DNA of 64,000 nucleotides, taken from the NCBI RefSeq assembly GCF_014779795.1, contig NZ_JACXZS010000006.1:105690-169689 (forward strand). Reading direction: 5' to 3'. Positions 42,709 through 51,869 of this stretch are shown piece after piece. This stretch comes from Microbacterium helvum (GTDB taxonomy: Bacteria; Actinomycetota; Actinomycetes; Actinomycetales; Microbacteriaceae). The stretch's first letter is position 1. Each line of letters starts with the position of its first letter. The notes under the pieces are model-generated. The model saw only the letters and a program-made list of their open reading frames with translations, had not been told where the DNA came from and made no database searches. Both the position numbers and the translations under genes were made by a program.

Positions 42709-43506
42709 TCACGACCAGACGAAGCGGAACGTCCCCAGCGCCACGGCCGCCCCGATGGCGAGGGCCATGATGACCACGCCGCCGAGCAGCGCGACGGCGT
42801 CGCGCGCGTGCAGTCGCGACGGCCGCGACCAGGTCCGCGGGATGCCGGAGCCGAAGCCGCGGGCCTCCATCGCGGTGGCGAGCTTCGTGCCGCGGCGCAC
42901 CGCGAACACGAGCAGCACGAACGCCATCGAGAAGAAGCGGCGCACCGCACCGGTGTCGCCCACACCCCGTGCGCGGCGGGCGAGTCCCATGCTGCGCCAG
43001 TCGTCGAGGAACAGGCCGAGCGTGCGGGTGCCGGCCAGCACGCCGAGCACGAACCGCGACGGCAGCCGGGCGACCTGCGCCAGCGCGTCGGCGAGCTCGG
43101 TCGGGTCGGTGCGGCCGAACAGCAGGATCGTCGGGAGCCCCAGCGCGATGACGCGCAGGCACACCGCGATCGCGAGCGCGATCGAGTCGTCGCTGACGGT
43201 CGCGTACCAGAACGACCAGTAGACGCGGCCGCCCGGCTCGGCATACAGCAGCATGCTGACGCCCGCGACCGGGGCGAAGACCACGATCGGCAGCATCCGC
43301 TTCAGAAGGGTCGCGACGCGCAGTCCGGTGAGCGGCAGGCACGCGAGCTGCAGCACGATCGCGGCCAGCGCGCTCGTGATGTCGATCGAGGCGAACAGCG
43401 GCACCGACAGCAGCAGGGCCAGCACCACCTTGGTGACGGGGTTGACGCCGTCGAGCCACGCGGCGCGGGTGTCGGCCGCCGGGGCGTCGGCGACGAGCGC
43501 GGTCAT
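42709..43506 (-). CDS. ykoC: ECF transporter transmembrane (T) component, YkoC type
   Basis: A 265-residue membrane protein with about five helices. It has the coupling region ARLPSRFVLGVLAGTRTLGLFLDDW and, later, AMEARGFGSGIPRTW, an Ala-Arg-Gly motif that contacts the ATPases. It is the T subunit of an ECF importer in the inner membrane. Its ATG overlaps the ykoD stop (ATGA). With the riboswitch-controlled ykoE ahead, thiamine or its hydroxymethylpyrimidine precursor is the likely cargo. Confidence 0.9.
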   Translation of the reverse strand: MTALVADAPAADTRAAWLDGVNPVTKVVLALLLSVPLFASIDITSALAAIVLQLACLPLTGLRVATLLKRMLPIVVFAPVAGVSMLLYAEPGGRVYWSFWYATVSDDSIALAIAVCLRVIALGLPTILLFGRTDPTELADALAQVARLPSRFVLGVLAGTRTLGLFLDDWRSMGLARRARGVGDTGAVRRFFSMAFVLLVFAVRRGTKLATAMEARGFGSGIPRTWSRPSRLHARDAVALLGGVVIMALAIGAAVALGTFRFVWS

Positions 43507-44999
43507 GACGCCCCCAGGTCGATGCGGTGGGCGCCGAGGTGCCGCAGCACGTCGTCGTCGTGGGTGACCGCGACCACCGTCGTGCCGGCCGCGATCTCGG
43601 ACTGCAGCAGCGCGACGAGCTCGACCCATCCGCGACGGTCCTGCCCGAACGTCGGCTCGTCGAGCACGATGACCGGCGGCGCGTCGGCGAGCACGGTCGC
43701 GACCGACAGCCGCCGCTTCTGCCCGCCCGAGAGCGTGAAGGGGTTGGCGAGGGCCAGCGGCGCCAGGTGCAGACGCTCGAGCAGCTCGTCGACGATCGTG
43801 TCGACGGCGGCCGCGGGCACGCCGCGCGACCGCGGCCCGATCGCGAGCTCGTCGCGCACGGTCGAGGCGAGGAACTGGTGCTCGGGCTCCTGGAACACCG
43901 TGCCGATCCGCGTCAGCAGCTCGCGCGACGTCCAGCGCGACGGTCGACGCCCCGACCGCCCCGCGAGCTCCGGAGCCGCGCGCACCTCGCCGGACGCCTC
44001 GGGCAGCAGACCCGCCAGCGTGAGCGCGAGCGTCGATTTGCCCGCGCCGTTGGGTCCGACGATGCCGGTGGCCGCCCCACGGGGCACGTGCAGGTCGAGC
44101 CCGGCGCGCACGATCGCGCGTCCGTCGCGCGAGATCGAGAGAGCGGATGCCGCCAGCGCGGCATTCGGCGGGTCCGGGGCGGGGGCGACCATCGGCAGGT
44201 CGATAGGGTGGCCCGGCACCCACACCCCGGCGTCGGCGAGCTCGCGGCCGACGCGGGCGAACACGTCGTCGGGTCGGCCGTCGGCGATCAGGCCGCCGTC
44301 GGCGCCCACGACGATGACGCGGTCCATGAGGTCGGCCCACACCGCGGTGCGGTGCTCGATCACGACGAGCGTGGCGCCGCTGGAGGCGACGACGTGCTCG
44401 ACGGCCGCGCGCACCTCGAGCACCCCCTCGGGGTCGAGGTTGGCGGTGGGCTCGTCGAGCAGCAGCACCCCGGGCCGCATCGCGAGGACGCCGGCCAGCG
44501 CCAGTCGCTGCTTCTGCCCGCCCGAGAGCGCCTTGGTCGCACGGCCCAGCGGCACGTCGAGCCCGACGGCTTCGAGCGCCTCGGCAACCCGCGCCGGGAT
44601 GTCGGCGACGGGGACGCCGAGGTTCTCGCACCCGAAGGCGACGTCGTCACCCACCTTCGACAGCACGACGCCGGCGTCGGGGTCCTGCAGCACGAGGCCG
44701 ACGCGGCCGCGCTGCTGCTCGGGGCGGACGCCGTCGATCAGCAGCGTGCCGGTCTGGTCGCCCTCGTCGGCGCCGCCGAGCAGCCCCGCGATGCCGGCGA
44801 GCAGCGTCGACTTGCCCGCGCCCGAGGCGCCGAGCAGCAGCACCCGCTGCCCGGGCTCGATCGTGAACGACACGTCTCGCACGGCGGGCGCCCGGCGGCC
44901 GGCGTAGCGCCAGCCCCACCCCTCGGCCGTGATGCGGCCGGGCCGGGCGGGAGCGGCGGACGCCGACCGTGCGGTCCCGGCGGACGGCACCGCCGACAC
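43503..44999 (-). CDS. ykoD: ECF transporter fused double ATPase, YkoD type
   Basis: A 498-residue protein with two full ABC ATPase domains. The first has Walker A GASGAGKST, signature LSGGQKQR and Walker B VLLLDEPTANLDPE. The second has GPNGAGKST, LSGGQKRR and VIVLDEPTFGQD. The fused form replaces the EcfA/EcfA' pair. A GTG at 44999 is chosen, one base after the ykoE stop; longer in-frame forms would overlap ykoE. First ~20 residues are Ala-rich. Middle gene of the operon. Confidence 0.93.
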   Translation of the reverse strand: MSAVPSAGTARSASAAPARPGRITAEGWGWRYAGRRAPAVRDVSFTIEPGQRVLLLGASGAGKSTLLAGIAGLLGGADEGDQTGTLLIDGVRPEQQRGRVGLVLQDPDAGVVLSKVGDDVAFGCENLGVPVADIPARVAEALEAVGLDVPLGRATKALSGGQKQRLALAGVLAMRPGVLLLDEPTANLDPEGVLEVRAAVEHVVASSGATLVVIEHRTAVWADLMDRVIVVGADGGLIADGRPDDVFARVGRELADAGVWVPGHPIDLPMVAPAPDPPNAALAASALSISRDGRAIVRAGLDLHVPRGAATGIVGPNGAGKSTLALTLAGLLPEASGEVRAAPELAGRSGRRPSRWTSRELLTRIGTVFQEPEHQFLASTVRDELAIGPRSRGVPAAAVDTIVDELLERLHLAPLALANPFTLSGGQKRRLSVATVLADAPPVIVLDEPTFGQDRRGWVELVALLQSEIAAGTTVVAVTHDDDVLRHLGAHRIDLGAS

Positions 45000-45000
45000 G

Positions 45001-45645
45001 TCAGACCTCGCGTCGCGCTTCGCGTCCGGCGGCGAAGCGGCTGAGCGCGCCCGTCGCGGCCAGCGCACGCACGGCGAGCCACCCGACGAGACCGGCGAGG
45101 AGGGCGCCCGACACGATGAGCGAGACGAGGTAGATGACGTTGAACTCGACGGTCTTCAGGATGTTGGGCGAGCTGCCGTAGAAGAGCTCGAACACCCACG
45201 CGCCGACGCCGGCGCCGACCCCGGCGAGCATCGCGACCGGCAGCGTGAAGCGCCGGTACAGGAACGCGGCGAACACGATCTCGGCCCCCAGGCCCTGCAC
45301 CAGCCCCGACAGGACGGTCGAGACGCCCCAGACGTTGCCGATGAGCATCGACACGAGCGCGGCGATGACCTCGACCAGCAGGGCGGCGCCGGGCTTGCGG
45401 ATCACGAGCCCGCCGATGACTCCGCCGATGAGCCAGATGCCGACGGCGATGCCGCCGAGGCCGGGGGTGAGGCCGTCCATCGCGACGAACCAGGTGCCGC
45501 CGATGGTGTTCCAGGCCCAGAAGACCAGGCCGACCGCGACGCCGAGGACGGCGGCGACGACGATGTCGACGACACGCCAGCGAAGGCTGCGCGAGCCTGC
45601 GGCTGCCGCCGCGACCGATGCGGAAGCGGATGTGGACGCGTGCAT
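45001..45645 (-). CDS. ykoE: ECF transporter substrate-binding (S) component, YkoE family
   Basis: A 214-residue membrane protein with about five to six helices. The family pattern IVVAAVLGVAVGLVFWAWNTIG and GVWGVSTVLSGLVQGLGAEIVF is visible. YkoE proteins bind thiamine or hydroxymethylpyrimidine. It is the first gene of the operon and lies 10 nt after a TPP riboswitch, with GGAGGAG just before the ATG at 45645. High TPP would sequester this ribosome site or stop transcription and so repress import. Confidence 0.93.
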   Translation of the reverse strand: MHASTSASASVAAAAAGSRSLRWRVVDIVVAAVLGVAVGLVFWAWNTIGGTWFVAMDGLTPGLGGIAVGIWLIGGVIGGLVIRKPGAALLVEVIAALVSMLIGNVWGVSTVLSGLVQGLGAEIVFAAFLYRRFTLPVAMLAGVGAGVGAWVFELFYGSSPNILKTVEFNVIYLVSLIVSGALLAGLVGWLAVRALAATGALSRFAAGREARREV

Positions 45646-45654
45646 GTGTACTCC

Positions 45655-45736
45655 TCCCTGCGCCGGCATGATCCGGATCAGGTTCGACGGTCGAAGCGTG
45701 GGTCGCTTCCTCTCAGCCCGGCTCACCGGACTCCCG
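45655..45736 (-). ncRNA. TPP riboswitch (THI element)
   Basis: On the minus strand the element starts GGGAGTCCGGTGAGC, continues with the hallmark GGGCTGAGAGGAAGC, and ends with GAACCTGATCCGGATCATGC and CGGCGCAGGGAGG. CTGAGA and CTGATCCGGATC are the pyrimidine- and pyrophosphate-sensing cores. It lies 10 nt before ykoE, so control is probably at translation initiation. Confidence 0.97.
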
Positions 45737-45750
45737 TGGTTGTGCCGAAG

Positions 45751-45756
45751 AGTATA
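45751..45756 (-). promoter_or_regulatory. -10 box TATACT for the TPP riboswitch transcript
   Basis: TATACT on the minus strand lies ~15 nt before the riboswitch. TTGACC at 45771-45766 is too close (9-bp spacer) to be a normal -35, so the -35 is unresolved. Confidence 0.5.
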
Positions 45757-45773
45757 CCGCCGGCCGGTCAAGG

Positions 45774-45779
45774 TATCGT
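45774..45779 (+). promoter_or_regulatory. -10 box TATCGT of leaderless carboxypeptidase gene
   Basis: TATCGT is followed by 6 nt and the GTG at 45786. It is back-to-back with the riboswitch promoter. Confidence 0.5.
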
Positions 45780-45785
45780 TGGCGG

Positions 45786-47543
45786 GTGACTCCGGACGAC
45801 GCCCCTGCGCCCTCGCGCCGTGAGCGTCGCGTGCGCACGGGCGAGGTGATGACGGCCCCCGAGGGCGCGCTCACCGCGCCGTCCGCCGGTGCGGCGGCGT
45901 CTGCCCCGCGCACCACCAGCACCGTGCCCGTCGACACGGCCGCCGTTCCGACCTCGATCGCCACAGCGCCGCTCGGGGAGGCGACGGCCTCGTCCGCCCT
46001 GCCGATGTTCGCACCGCCGGCAGCGACGACGGATGCGGCGCCCGGTGCAGCATCCCCCGTTCCCGCTGCCACACCCGACGCAGCCGAGGACGGGCTCGCG
46101 GGCGAGACCGTCCCGCTGGACGATCTGGATCTCGGCCCCGTCGACACCGACGCCCTGCTCGTCACCGCGCCGGACGCAGCATCGGCTCCCGTGGCACCGC
46201 TCCCCTCGGACGGCACGGCGCTGTCGTGGGTGGACCCCGCGACCGTCGGTCGCGTGGGCGCCCCGGGGGATCTCGCGGCTGCGGCGACGCCGTACATCGC
46301 GGTGGAGACCGATCTGCTGGCCGACGCCCCCCGCCGCTCGCCGCTGCGCGCGGGTGTGATCGTGCCGACGCTCGCGATCGCGGGCGTGCTCGCGGCGTAC
46401 GCGGGCACCACGCTGCTGTGGCCGTTGAACGCCGTCGAGCCGACCATCACCCCGATCCAGGCGCAGCCGGTCGCCGCGCCCGCCGCCGTGCCGGCGTGGC
46501 CCGCCGAGGGCAGCGCGGCCGAGGCCGTCGAAGGCATCGGGACGCTGGCCTCGACGCCGGACGCCGACGCGATCGCGAGCATCACCAAGGTCGTCACCGC
46601 GCTCGTCGTGCTCGACGAGCTGCCCCTCGCCGTGGGCGAGCAGGGCCCGTCGTACCGCTTCACGTCGGCCGACAGCAGCGCATACTGGCAGTACCTGCGC
46701 AACGGCGAGTCGGCGCTCGATGTGCCGGTGGGCGGCTCGCTCAGCGAGTACCAGATGCTGCAGGGCATGCTGATCGGCTCGGCCGGCAACTACGCCGACC
46801 GTCTCGCGCAGGATCTGTTCCCGTCCGACGCGGTCTACGCGTCCGCGGCGAACAAGTGGCTCACCGACCACGGCGTCCCCGGCATCACGCTCTACGAGCC
46901 CACCGGCATCGACAAGCGCAACCGGGCGAGCGCGGAATCACTCATCCCGCTGGCGCAGAAGGCGCTCGAGAACCCGGTGATCGCCGAGATCGTCGCGCAG
47001 AAGTCCGTCGTCCTGCCCGGCGCCGGGACGGTCGAGAACACGAACGAGCTGCTCGCCGACCCCGGTGTCGTCGGCATCAAGACCGGCACGCTCGACGCCT
47101 GGAACCTGCTCTCGGCCAAGGACGTCACGATCGGCGACACCACCGTGCGGCTGTACGCGTCCGTGCTCGGCCAGCCCGACGACGACGCGCGTCTGGCCGC
47201 CTCGCGCGCCATCTACGCACAGCTCGAGCAGGAGCTGCAGCTCAGACCCTCGGTCGCGGCGGGAACCGTCGCCGGCATCGTCGAGACCCGCTGGGGCGAC
47301 AAGGTCGACGTCGTCTCGTCGGGCGACGCGTCGGTGATCCTCTGGAACGGCGGCGTCGGCACCGCCACGACGACCTTCGACCTCGGCGATGCCCGCGCCG
47401 AAGGCGACACCGTCGGCAGGCTGCAGGTCACCGGCTCCCTCGACGACACGACGGTGGACCTCACGCTCGCGGCCGACGTCTCGGACCCGTCGCCGTGGTG
47501 GCGCCTGACCCACCCGCTCGATCTCTTCGGCCTCAACGACTGA
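45786..47543 (+). CDS. D-alanyl-D-alanine carboxypeptidase (S11-type PBP) with long cytosolic N terminus
   Basis: A 585-residue serine-type carboxypeptidase that trims peptidoglycan stem peptides. Residues 1-190 are acidic, Ala/Pro/Thr-rich and probably disordered in the cytoplasm. One membrane segment follows (IVPTLAIAGVLAAYAGTTLL, ~195-214), then the periplasmic-side catalytic domain with Ser265-x-x-Lys268 (SITK), SAGN and KTGT, the three active-site motifs. A small beta-rich domain closes the protein. A signal-anchored topology with such a long N terminus is unlike the classical signal-peptide DacA. It is divergent from the thiamine transporter. Confidence 0.9.
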   Translation: MTPDDAPAPSRRERRVRTGEVMTAPEGALTAPSAGAAASAPRTTSTVPVDTAAVPTSIATAPLGEATASSALPMFAPPAATTDAAPGAASPVPAATPDAAEDGLAGETVPLDDLDLGPVDTDALLVTAPDAASAPVAPLPSDGTALSWVDPATVGRVGAPGDLAAAATPYIAVETDLLADAPRRSPLRAGVIVPTLAIAGVLAAYAGTTLLWPLNAVEPTITPIQAQPVAAPAAVPAWPAEGSAAEAVEGIGTLASTPDADAIASITKVVTALVVLDELPLAVGEQGPSYRFTSADSSAYWQYLRNGESALDVPVGGSLSEYQMLQGMLIGSAGNYADRLAQDLFPSDAVYASAANKWLTDHGVPGITLYEPTGIDKRNRASAESLIPLAQKALENPVIAEIVAQKSVVLPGAGTVENTNELLADPGVVGIKTGTLDAWNLLSAKDVTIGDTTVRLYASVLGQPDDDARLAASRAIYAQLEQELQLRPSVAAGTVAGIVETRWGDKVDVVSSGDASVILWNGGVGTATTTFDLGDARAEGDTVGRLQVTGSLDDTTVDLTLAADVSDPSPWWRLTHPLDLFGLND

Positions 47544-47587
47544 CCGGATGCCGGGCGCCCGGCATCCTCTCCCTCCCCTTCTCTCTG

Positions 47588-47648
47588 GTTCATTCGTCAC
47601 AGATGTACGCCGGGAGGCGGTTCTCGCGTACATCTGTGACGGATGAAC
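47588..47648. repeat. long hairpin with CGTCACAGATGTACGC arms
   Basis: Two 23-nt arms (47588-47610 and 47626-47648) match at 22 of 23 positions around a 15-nt loop. The core CGTCACAGATGTACGC is fully paired. It lies between converging genes. It has no T-run, so it resembles a dispersed palindromic repeat that might also stop transcription from both sides. Confidence 0.85.
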
Positions 47649-47678
47649 TGCAAAGAGGTGGGGTCGGGATGCCGGGGG

Positions 47679-48656
47679 TCAGCGGATCAGGGCCTCCGCG
47701 GCCAGCTCGACCCAAAGGGCCTCGGGGATGTCGACGGCCATGAGCTCGGCGTTGCGGCGCAGCTGCTCGGGGCGGCTGCCGCCGACCACGACCGAGCGCA
47801 CCGCCGGCTCGCGCAGCGTGAACTGCACCGCGGCGGCGGGCAGCGCGACGCCGTGGGCACGGCAGACCGCGACGATGCGCTCCAGGCGCTCCCACAGTTC
47901 GTCGGGGATCCGTCCGTACTCGTAGCGGTCGTCACGCGACGGCTCGTCCTTCGCGAGCAGCCCGGAATTGAAGATGGATGCCGTCACGACCCCGGTCCCG
48001 TGCGCACGGCAGGCCGGCAGCACCTCGTCGGTCGCCGACTGCTCCAGCAGCGTGTACCGCCCCGCGACCATGATGAGGTCGAGGTCGGCGCTGTCGACGG
48101 CCGCCGCAAGCGCCGACGACACCATCGAGCCGATGCCGACGGCATCCACTGCTCCGTCCTCGCGCAGCTGCTGCAGCGCGGGGAACCCCTCGCGCAGGGC
48201 CAGGTCGAGATCGTGCCGCTCGGGATCGTGCAGGTACAGGATGTCGACGCGGTCGAGTCCCAGTCGATCGAGCGACTCGTCGAGGCTCGCGCGGATGCCG
48301 GCGGCCGAGAAGTCCCACTCGCGACGCAGGGTCGTCGGCACATGGAAGTCGGCGGCGAGGTCCAGCCCGCCGTCGTGGTCGGGGTTCGGTCGCAGCAGGC
48401 GGCCGGCCTTCGTCGAGATCACGAACTCGTCGCGGGGCTTGGTCTGCAGGAACGCGCCCAGGCGTCGCTCCGACAGACCCAGCCCGTAGTGCGGCGCGGT
48501 GTCGAAGTACCGGATGCCGGCGTCCCAGGCCGCATCGAGGATCGCCCACGCCTGATCGTCCGTGAGCTCGCGGAACAGGTTGCCGACGTTCGCGGCACCG
48601 TACCCCAGGCGTGTCAGCGCGGGCAGCGGGCGATGGACAGGCTCAGAGTGCAGCAT
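47679..48656 (-). CDS. aldo/keto reductase, probable L-fucose dehydrogenase
   Basis: A 325-residue aldo/keto reductase with Asp and Tyr in [17 protein letters not shown], Lys in ISTKAGR, and His in YLHDPERH. This group (D-threo-aldose 1-dehydrogenase) oxidises L-fucose and related sugars to lactones with NAD(P)+. It overlaps the fuconate dehydratase gene by 14 bp and sits in the fucose cluster, so L-fucose is the likely substrate. Its product would be opened by the lactonase at 51870. Confidence 0.88.
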   Translation of the reverse strand: MLHSEPVHRPLPALTRLGYGAANVGNLFRELTDDQAWAILDAAWDAGIRYFDTAPHYGLGLSERRLGAFLQTKPRDEFVISTKAGRLLRPNPDHDGGLDLAADFHVPTTLRREWDFSAAGIRASLDESLDRLGLDRVDILYLHDPERHDLDLALREGFPALQQLREDGAVDAVGIGSMVSSALAAAVDSADLDLIMVAGRYTLLEQSATDEVLPACRAHGTGVVTASIFNSGLLAKDEPSRDDRYEYGRIPDELWERLERIVAVCRAHGVALPAAAVQFTLREPAVRSVVVGGSRPEQLRRNAELMAVDIPEALWVELAAEALIR

Positions 48657-49938
48657 CCATCGCTCCGAAGGTGTACGCGACGCGGCTCTCGGCCTTCATC
48701 TCCATGCCCGCTCCCGGCGCGAGCGGCGGCAGGTAGACGCCGCCGCGCACCTCGGTCGGCACGACGAAGTGCTCGTGCAGGTGATCGACGTACTCGATCA
48801 TGCGGCCCTCGCGGCTGCCGCTGACCGCCACGAAGTCGAACATCGACAGGTGCTGCACGGCCTCGCACAGCCCCACTCCCCCGGCATGCGGGCACACCGG
48901 CACGCCGAACTTCGCGGCCAGCAGCAGGTTGGCGATGTTCTCGTTCACCCCGCCCACGCGCGCGGCGTCGATCTGCATGACGTCGATCGCGCCGGCCTGC
49001 AGCAGCTGCTTGAAGATCACGCGGTTCTGCGCGTGCTCGCCGGTCGCGACGCGCACCGGCGAGACTCCGCGCGCGATCGCGGCATGACCGAGCACGTCGT
49101 CGGGGCTCGTGGGCTCCTCGATCCACGCGAGGTCGAACCCGGCGAGCGCGGTGACCCAGGCGATCGCGTCAGGGACGTCCCAGCGCTGGTTCGCGTCGAT
49201 CGCGATCGGGAACCCCTCGCCGCACGTCTCGCGGGCGATGCGCAGTCGGCGGATGTCGTCGTCGAGGTCGGCGCCGACCTTGAGCTTGATCTGCCCGAAG
49301 CCGTCGGCGATGGCCTCGCGGCACAGCCGTGCGAGCTTCTCGTCGGAGTAGCCGAGCCAGCCCGGGCTCGTCGTGTACGCCGGGTATCCGGTCGCCAGCA
49401 GCTCCTCCTCGCGCTGCGCACGACCGGGCTCGGCCGCGCGCAGGATCGCGAGGGCGTCGTCGGGCGTCAGCGCGTCGGTGAGGTAGCGGAAGTCGACGAG
49501 GGCCACGAGCTGCTCGGGCGTCATGCGCGACAGCAGCTGCCACAGCGGCAGTCCCGCGCGCTTGGCCTTGAGGTCCCACAGGGCGTTGACGACGGCACCG
49601 ATCGCCATGTGCATCACGCCCTTCTCGGGGCCGAGCCAGCGCAGCTGCGAGTCGCCGATGAGCTCCCGGTTGGTCGCACCCAGGTCGTCGAGCAGCGCCT
49701 CGACCTCGCGCCCGACGAGATGCGCCGAGAGCGCGTCGAGCGCCGCCACCTGCACATCGTTGCCGCGCCCGATGGTGAACACGAAGGCGTGGCCGTCGAT
49801 GGCGTCGTCGGCGTCGGTCACGATCCGCAGGTATGCGGCCGAGTAGTCGGGATCGGGGTTCATCGCGTCGGAGCCGTCCAGGCTCAGCGATGTCGGGAAT
49901 CGGATGTCTGTCGTCTCGAACGCGACGATTCGGCTCAC
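48643..49938 (-). CDS. L-fuconate dehydratase (enolase superfamily)
   Basis: A 431-residue mandelate-racemase-subgroup enolase superfamily enzyme. The general-base KxK is in IKLKVG, metal ligands are in [19 protein letters not shown] and ATGEHAQN, and the catalytic His in [11 protein letters not shown]. The latter and [12 protein letters not shown] are typical of L-fuconate dehydratase, which makes 2-keto-3-deoxy-L-fuconate. The GTG at 49938 has AGGAGA 7 nt upstream. A strong minus-strand promoter with an embedded operator lies at 49986-50014. Confidence 0.93.
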   Translation of the reverse strand: MSRIVAFETTDIRFPTSLSLDGSDAMNPDPDYSAAYLRIVTDADDAIDGHAFVFTIGRGNDVQVAALDALSAHLVGREVEALLDDLGATNRELIGDSQLRWLGPEKGVMHMAIGAVVNALWDLKAKRAGLPLWQLLSRMTPEQLVALVDFRYLTDALTPDDALAILRAAEPGRAQREEELLATGYPAYTTSPGWLGYSDEKLARLCREAIADGFGQIKLKVGADLDDDIRRLRIARETCGEGFPIAIDANQRWDVPDAIAWVTALAGFDLAWIEEPTSPDDVLGHAAIARGVSPVRVATGEHAQNRVIFKQLLQAGAIDVMQIDAARVGGVNENIANLLLAAKFGVPVCPHAGGVGLCEAVQHLSMFDFVAVSGSREGRMIEYVDHLHEHFVVPTEVRGGVYLPPLAPGAGMEMKAESRVAYTFGAMDAAL

Positions 49939-49985
49939 GATGGGGTCTCCTGCAGGGGTTTCGGGTCCGAGATTCGAACTCCCGC

Positions 49986-50014
49986 AGTTAAACATCGGAT
50001 GTCTATACTGTCAA
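49986..50014. promoter_or_regulatory. divergent promoter with ACATCGGATGT operator
   Basis: Minus strand: TTGACA (50014-50009), a 17-bp spacer, and TTAACT (49991-49986) make a near-consensus promoter for the dehydratase and dehydrogenase. Plus strand: TATACT at 50004-50009 is a -10 for the hydrolase genes. ACATCGGATGT (49992-50002) fills the spacer, so the regulator would shut both promoters. The same sequence recurs at 52726. Confidence 0.8.
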
Positions 50015-50084
50015 TCACGCCCCTTGCCCCGCCCGCGGTCACGACCTCCACGCTCGCGTCCGCCCCGGAACCACCAGGAGACCA

Positions 50085-50945
50085 ATGAAGTTCGCGCGCC
50101 TCGGCGACCCCGGTCACGAGATCCCCGTCGTCCTCGACGGGGACCGCTGCCTCGACCTGCGCCCCCTCACCGCCGACATCGACGGCGACTTCCTCGCCGG
50201 CGACCCCATCGGCCGCACCGCCGCCGCTCTCGCGGCCGGCGAGCTGCCCGAGCTCGCGGAGGCCGACGGGCTGCGCATCGGCGCCCCCATCGCGCGGCCG
50301 AGCGCGGTCGTGTGCATCGGCATGAACTACGCCGCGCACGCCGCCGAGTCGGGCTCCGCCCCGCCGCCCGTGCCCGTCATGTTCCTGAAGACCCCCAACA
50401 CGGTCGTCGGGCCGAACGACACCGTCACGATCCCCCGCGGCAGCGAGAAGACCGACTGGGAGGTCGAGCTCGGCGTCGTGATCGGCCGCCGGGCGTCGTA
50501 CCTCGACTCGCCCGCGGACGCCGCCGCGCATATCGCCGGATACGTCACCGCGAACGATCTGTCGGAGCGCACGTTCCAGCTCGAGGTGTCGGGGGGCCAG
50601 TGGTCCAAGGGCAAGTGCGCCCCCGGCTTCAATCCGACGGGCCCCTGGCTGGTGACGCCCGACGAGGTGGATCCGCAGGCGCTGCGGCTGCGCAGCCACG
50701 TCAACGGCGAGCCCCGGCAGGACTCGTCGACGGCCGACATGATCTTCCCCGTCGACCACATCGTGTGGCACCTGTCGCAGTTCCTCACGCTCGAGCCGGG
50801 CGACCTCGTGCTGACCGGCACCCCGCAGGGGGTCGCGCTGTCGGGCCGCTTCCCGTACCTGTCGCCGGGCGATGTCGTCGACATCGAGATCGAAGGGCTC
50901 GGCGCACAGCGCCAGGAGTTCGTCGCATGGGAGGCCTCGCGATGA
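50085..50945 (+). CDS. fumarylacetoacetate hydrolase family, probable 2,4-diketo-3-deoxy-L-fuconate hydrolase
   Basis: A 286-residue FAH-fold enzyme. CIGMNYAAHAAE, MFLKTPNTVVGPND and DWEVELGVVIG (with the metal-binding Glu pair) are typical, as is TGTPQGVALSG. In the fucose pathway this enzyme cuts the diketo acid into pyruvate and L-lactate. CAGGAG precedes the ATG by 5 nt. Its stop overlaps the next gene (ATGA). Other FAH proteins cut different diketo acids, but the gene cluster makes this role likely. Confidence 0.9.
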   Translation: MKFARLGDPGHEIPVVLDGDRCLDLRPLTADIDGDFLAGDPIGRTAAALAAGELPELAEADGLRIGAPIARPSAVVCIGMNYAAHAAESGSAPPPVPVMFLKTPNTVVGPNDTVTIPRGSEKTDWEVELGVVIGRRASYLDSPADAAAHIAGYVTANDLSERTFQLEVSGGQWSKGKCAPGFNPTGPWLVTPDEVDPQALRLRSHVNGEPRQDSSTADMIFPVDHIVWHLSQFLTLEPGDLVLTGTPQGVALSGRFPYLSPGDVVDIEIEGLGAQRQEFVAWEASR

Positions 50946-51700
50946 CCGCGCAGCTGGACGGACTCGTCGCCGTCGTCACGGGCGGCGCCTCGGGCATCGG
51001 CGCGGCCGTCGCCCATGCCCTCGCCGACGAGGGCGCGCAGGTCGCCGTGCTCGACCGCGACCCGTCGGGGGCCGACCCGCGCTTCGCCGCGTTCCCTGCG
51101 GACGTCTCGTCGCGGGAACAGGTGGATGCCGCCGTCACAGCGGTCGCGGAGCGCTTCGGCCGCATCGACATCCTCGTGAACAACGCCGGCATCGGCGCGC
51201 AGGGCGACATCGCCGCGAACGACGACGACGAGTGGGCCCGCGTGCTGTCGATCAACGTGACGGGCATCGCCCGTGTGACCGCGGCCGCGCTGCCGTGGCT
51301 GCGGCGGTCGCCCGCGGCGGCCATCTGCAACACGTCGTCGATCGCCGCGACGGCGGGTCTTCCGCAGCGGGCGCTGTATAGCGCGTCGAAGGGCGCGGTG
51401 CTGTCGCTGACCCGCGCGATGGCCGCCGACCACCTGCGCGAGGGCATCCGCGTCAACGCCGTCAACCCGGGGACCGCCGACACCCCGTGGGTCGGGCGCC
51501 TGCTGGATTCCGCCCCGGACCCCGCCGCCGAGCGCGCCGCGCTCGAGGCCCGTCAGCCCCACGGCCGCCTGGTGTCGCCCGACGAGGTCGCGGGTGCCGT
51601 CCTGTACCTCGTCAGCCCGCGATCGGGTTCGACGACGGGCACCTTCATCGAGGTCGACGGCGGCATGGCCGCCCTGCGGCTCCGCCCCCTGGGCAGCTGA
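50942..51700 (+). CDS. SDR, probable 2-keto-3-deoxy-L-fuconate dehydrogenase
   Basis: A 252-residue short-chain dehydrogenase with TGGASGIGAAVA, NNAGIGAQG and YSASKGAVLSLT (Tyr and Lys). It would oxidise C4 of 2-keto-3-deoxy-L-fuconate with NAD+, giving the substrate of the upstream hydrolase. RVNAVNPGTADTPWVGRLL is a conserved loop in this group. Translation is coupled to the hydrolase. A palindromic repeat follows its stop. Confidence 0.9.
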   Translation: MTAQLDGLVAVVTGGASGIGAAVAHALADEGAQVAVLDRDPSGADPRFAAFPADVSSREQVDAAVTAVAERFGRIDILVNNAGIGAQGDIAANDDDEWARVLSINVTGIARVTAAALPWLRRSPAAAICNTSSIAATAGLPQRALYSASKGAVLSLTRAMAADHLREGIRVNAVNPGTADTPWVGRLLDSAPDPAAERAALEARQPHGRLVSPDEVAGAVLYLVSPRSGSTTGTFIEVDGGMAALRLRPLGS

Positions 51701-51742
51701 CCCCAGACGTCCGCATACCGGGTTCTCGAGAGCGGCTCACCA

Positions 51743-51819
51743 CGTTTCGTCTTCGCTCGTTCCTCGCTCCGCTCAACGACCAAGAATTGGTCGTTGAGCG
51801 AGCGGAGCGAGACGAAACG
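51743..51819. repeat. long palindrome of the GGTCGTTGAGCGAGCGGAGC family
   Basis: The left arm (51743-51783) and right arm (51787-51819) pair over most of their length; the left has ~8 extra bases. The unit GTCGTTGAGCGAGCGGAGCG with flanking GACGAAACG recurs inside the ABC ATPase gene at 58831-58926. It sits between converging genes. Confidence 0.85.
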
Positions 51820-51869
51820 CCGCAACCCGCCCATCGGACCCTGCCACGCGACGAGCTGCGCGTGCGGCG

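Noticed and set aside
45766..45771. TTGACC as -35 for the thiamine operon
   Set aside because: Only 9 bp separate it from TATACT, too short for a normal promoter.
47588..47648. Rho-independent terminator
   Set aside because: The hairpin is strong but no T-run follows on either strand; a dispersed palindrome is more likely, though dual use cannot be excluded.
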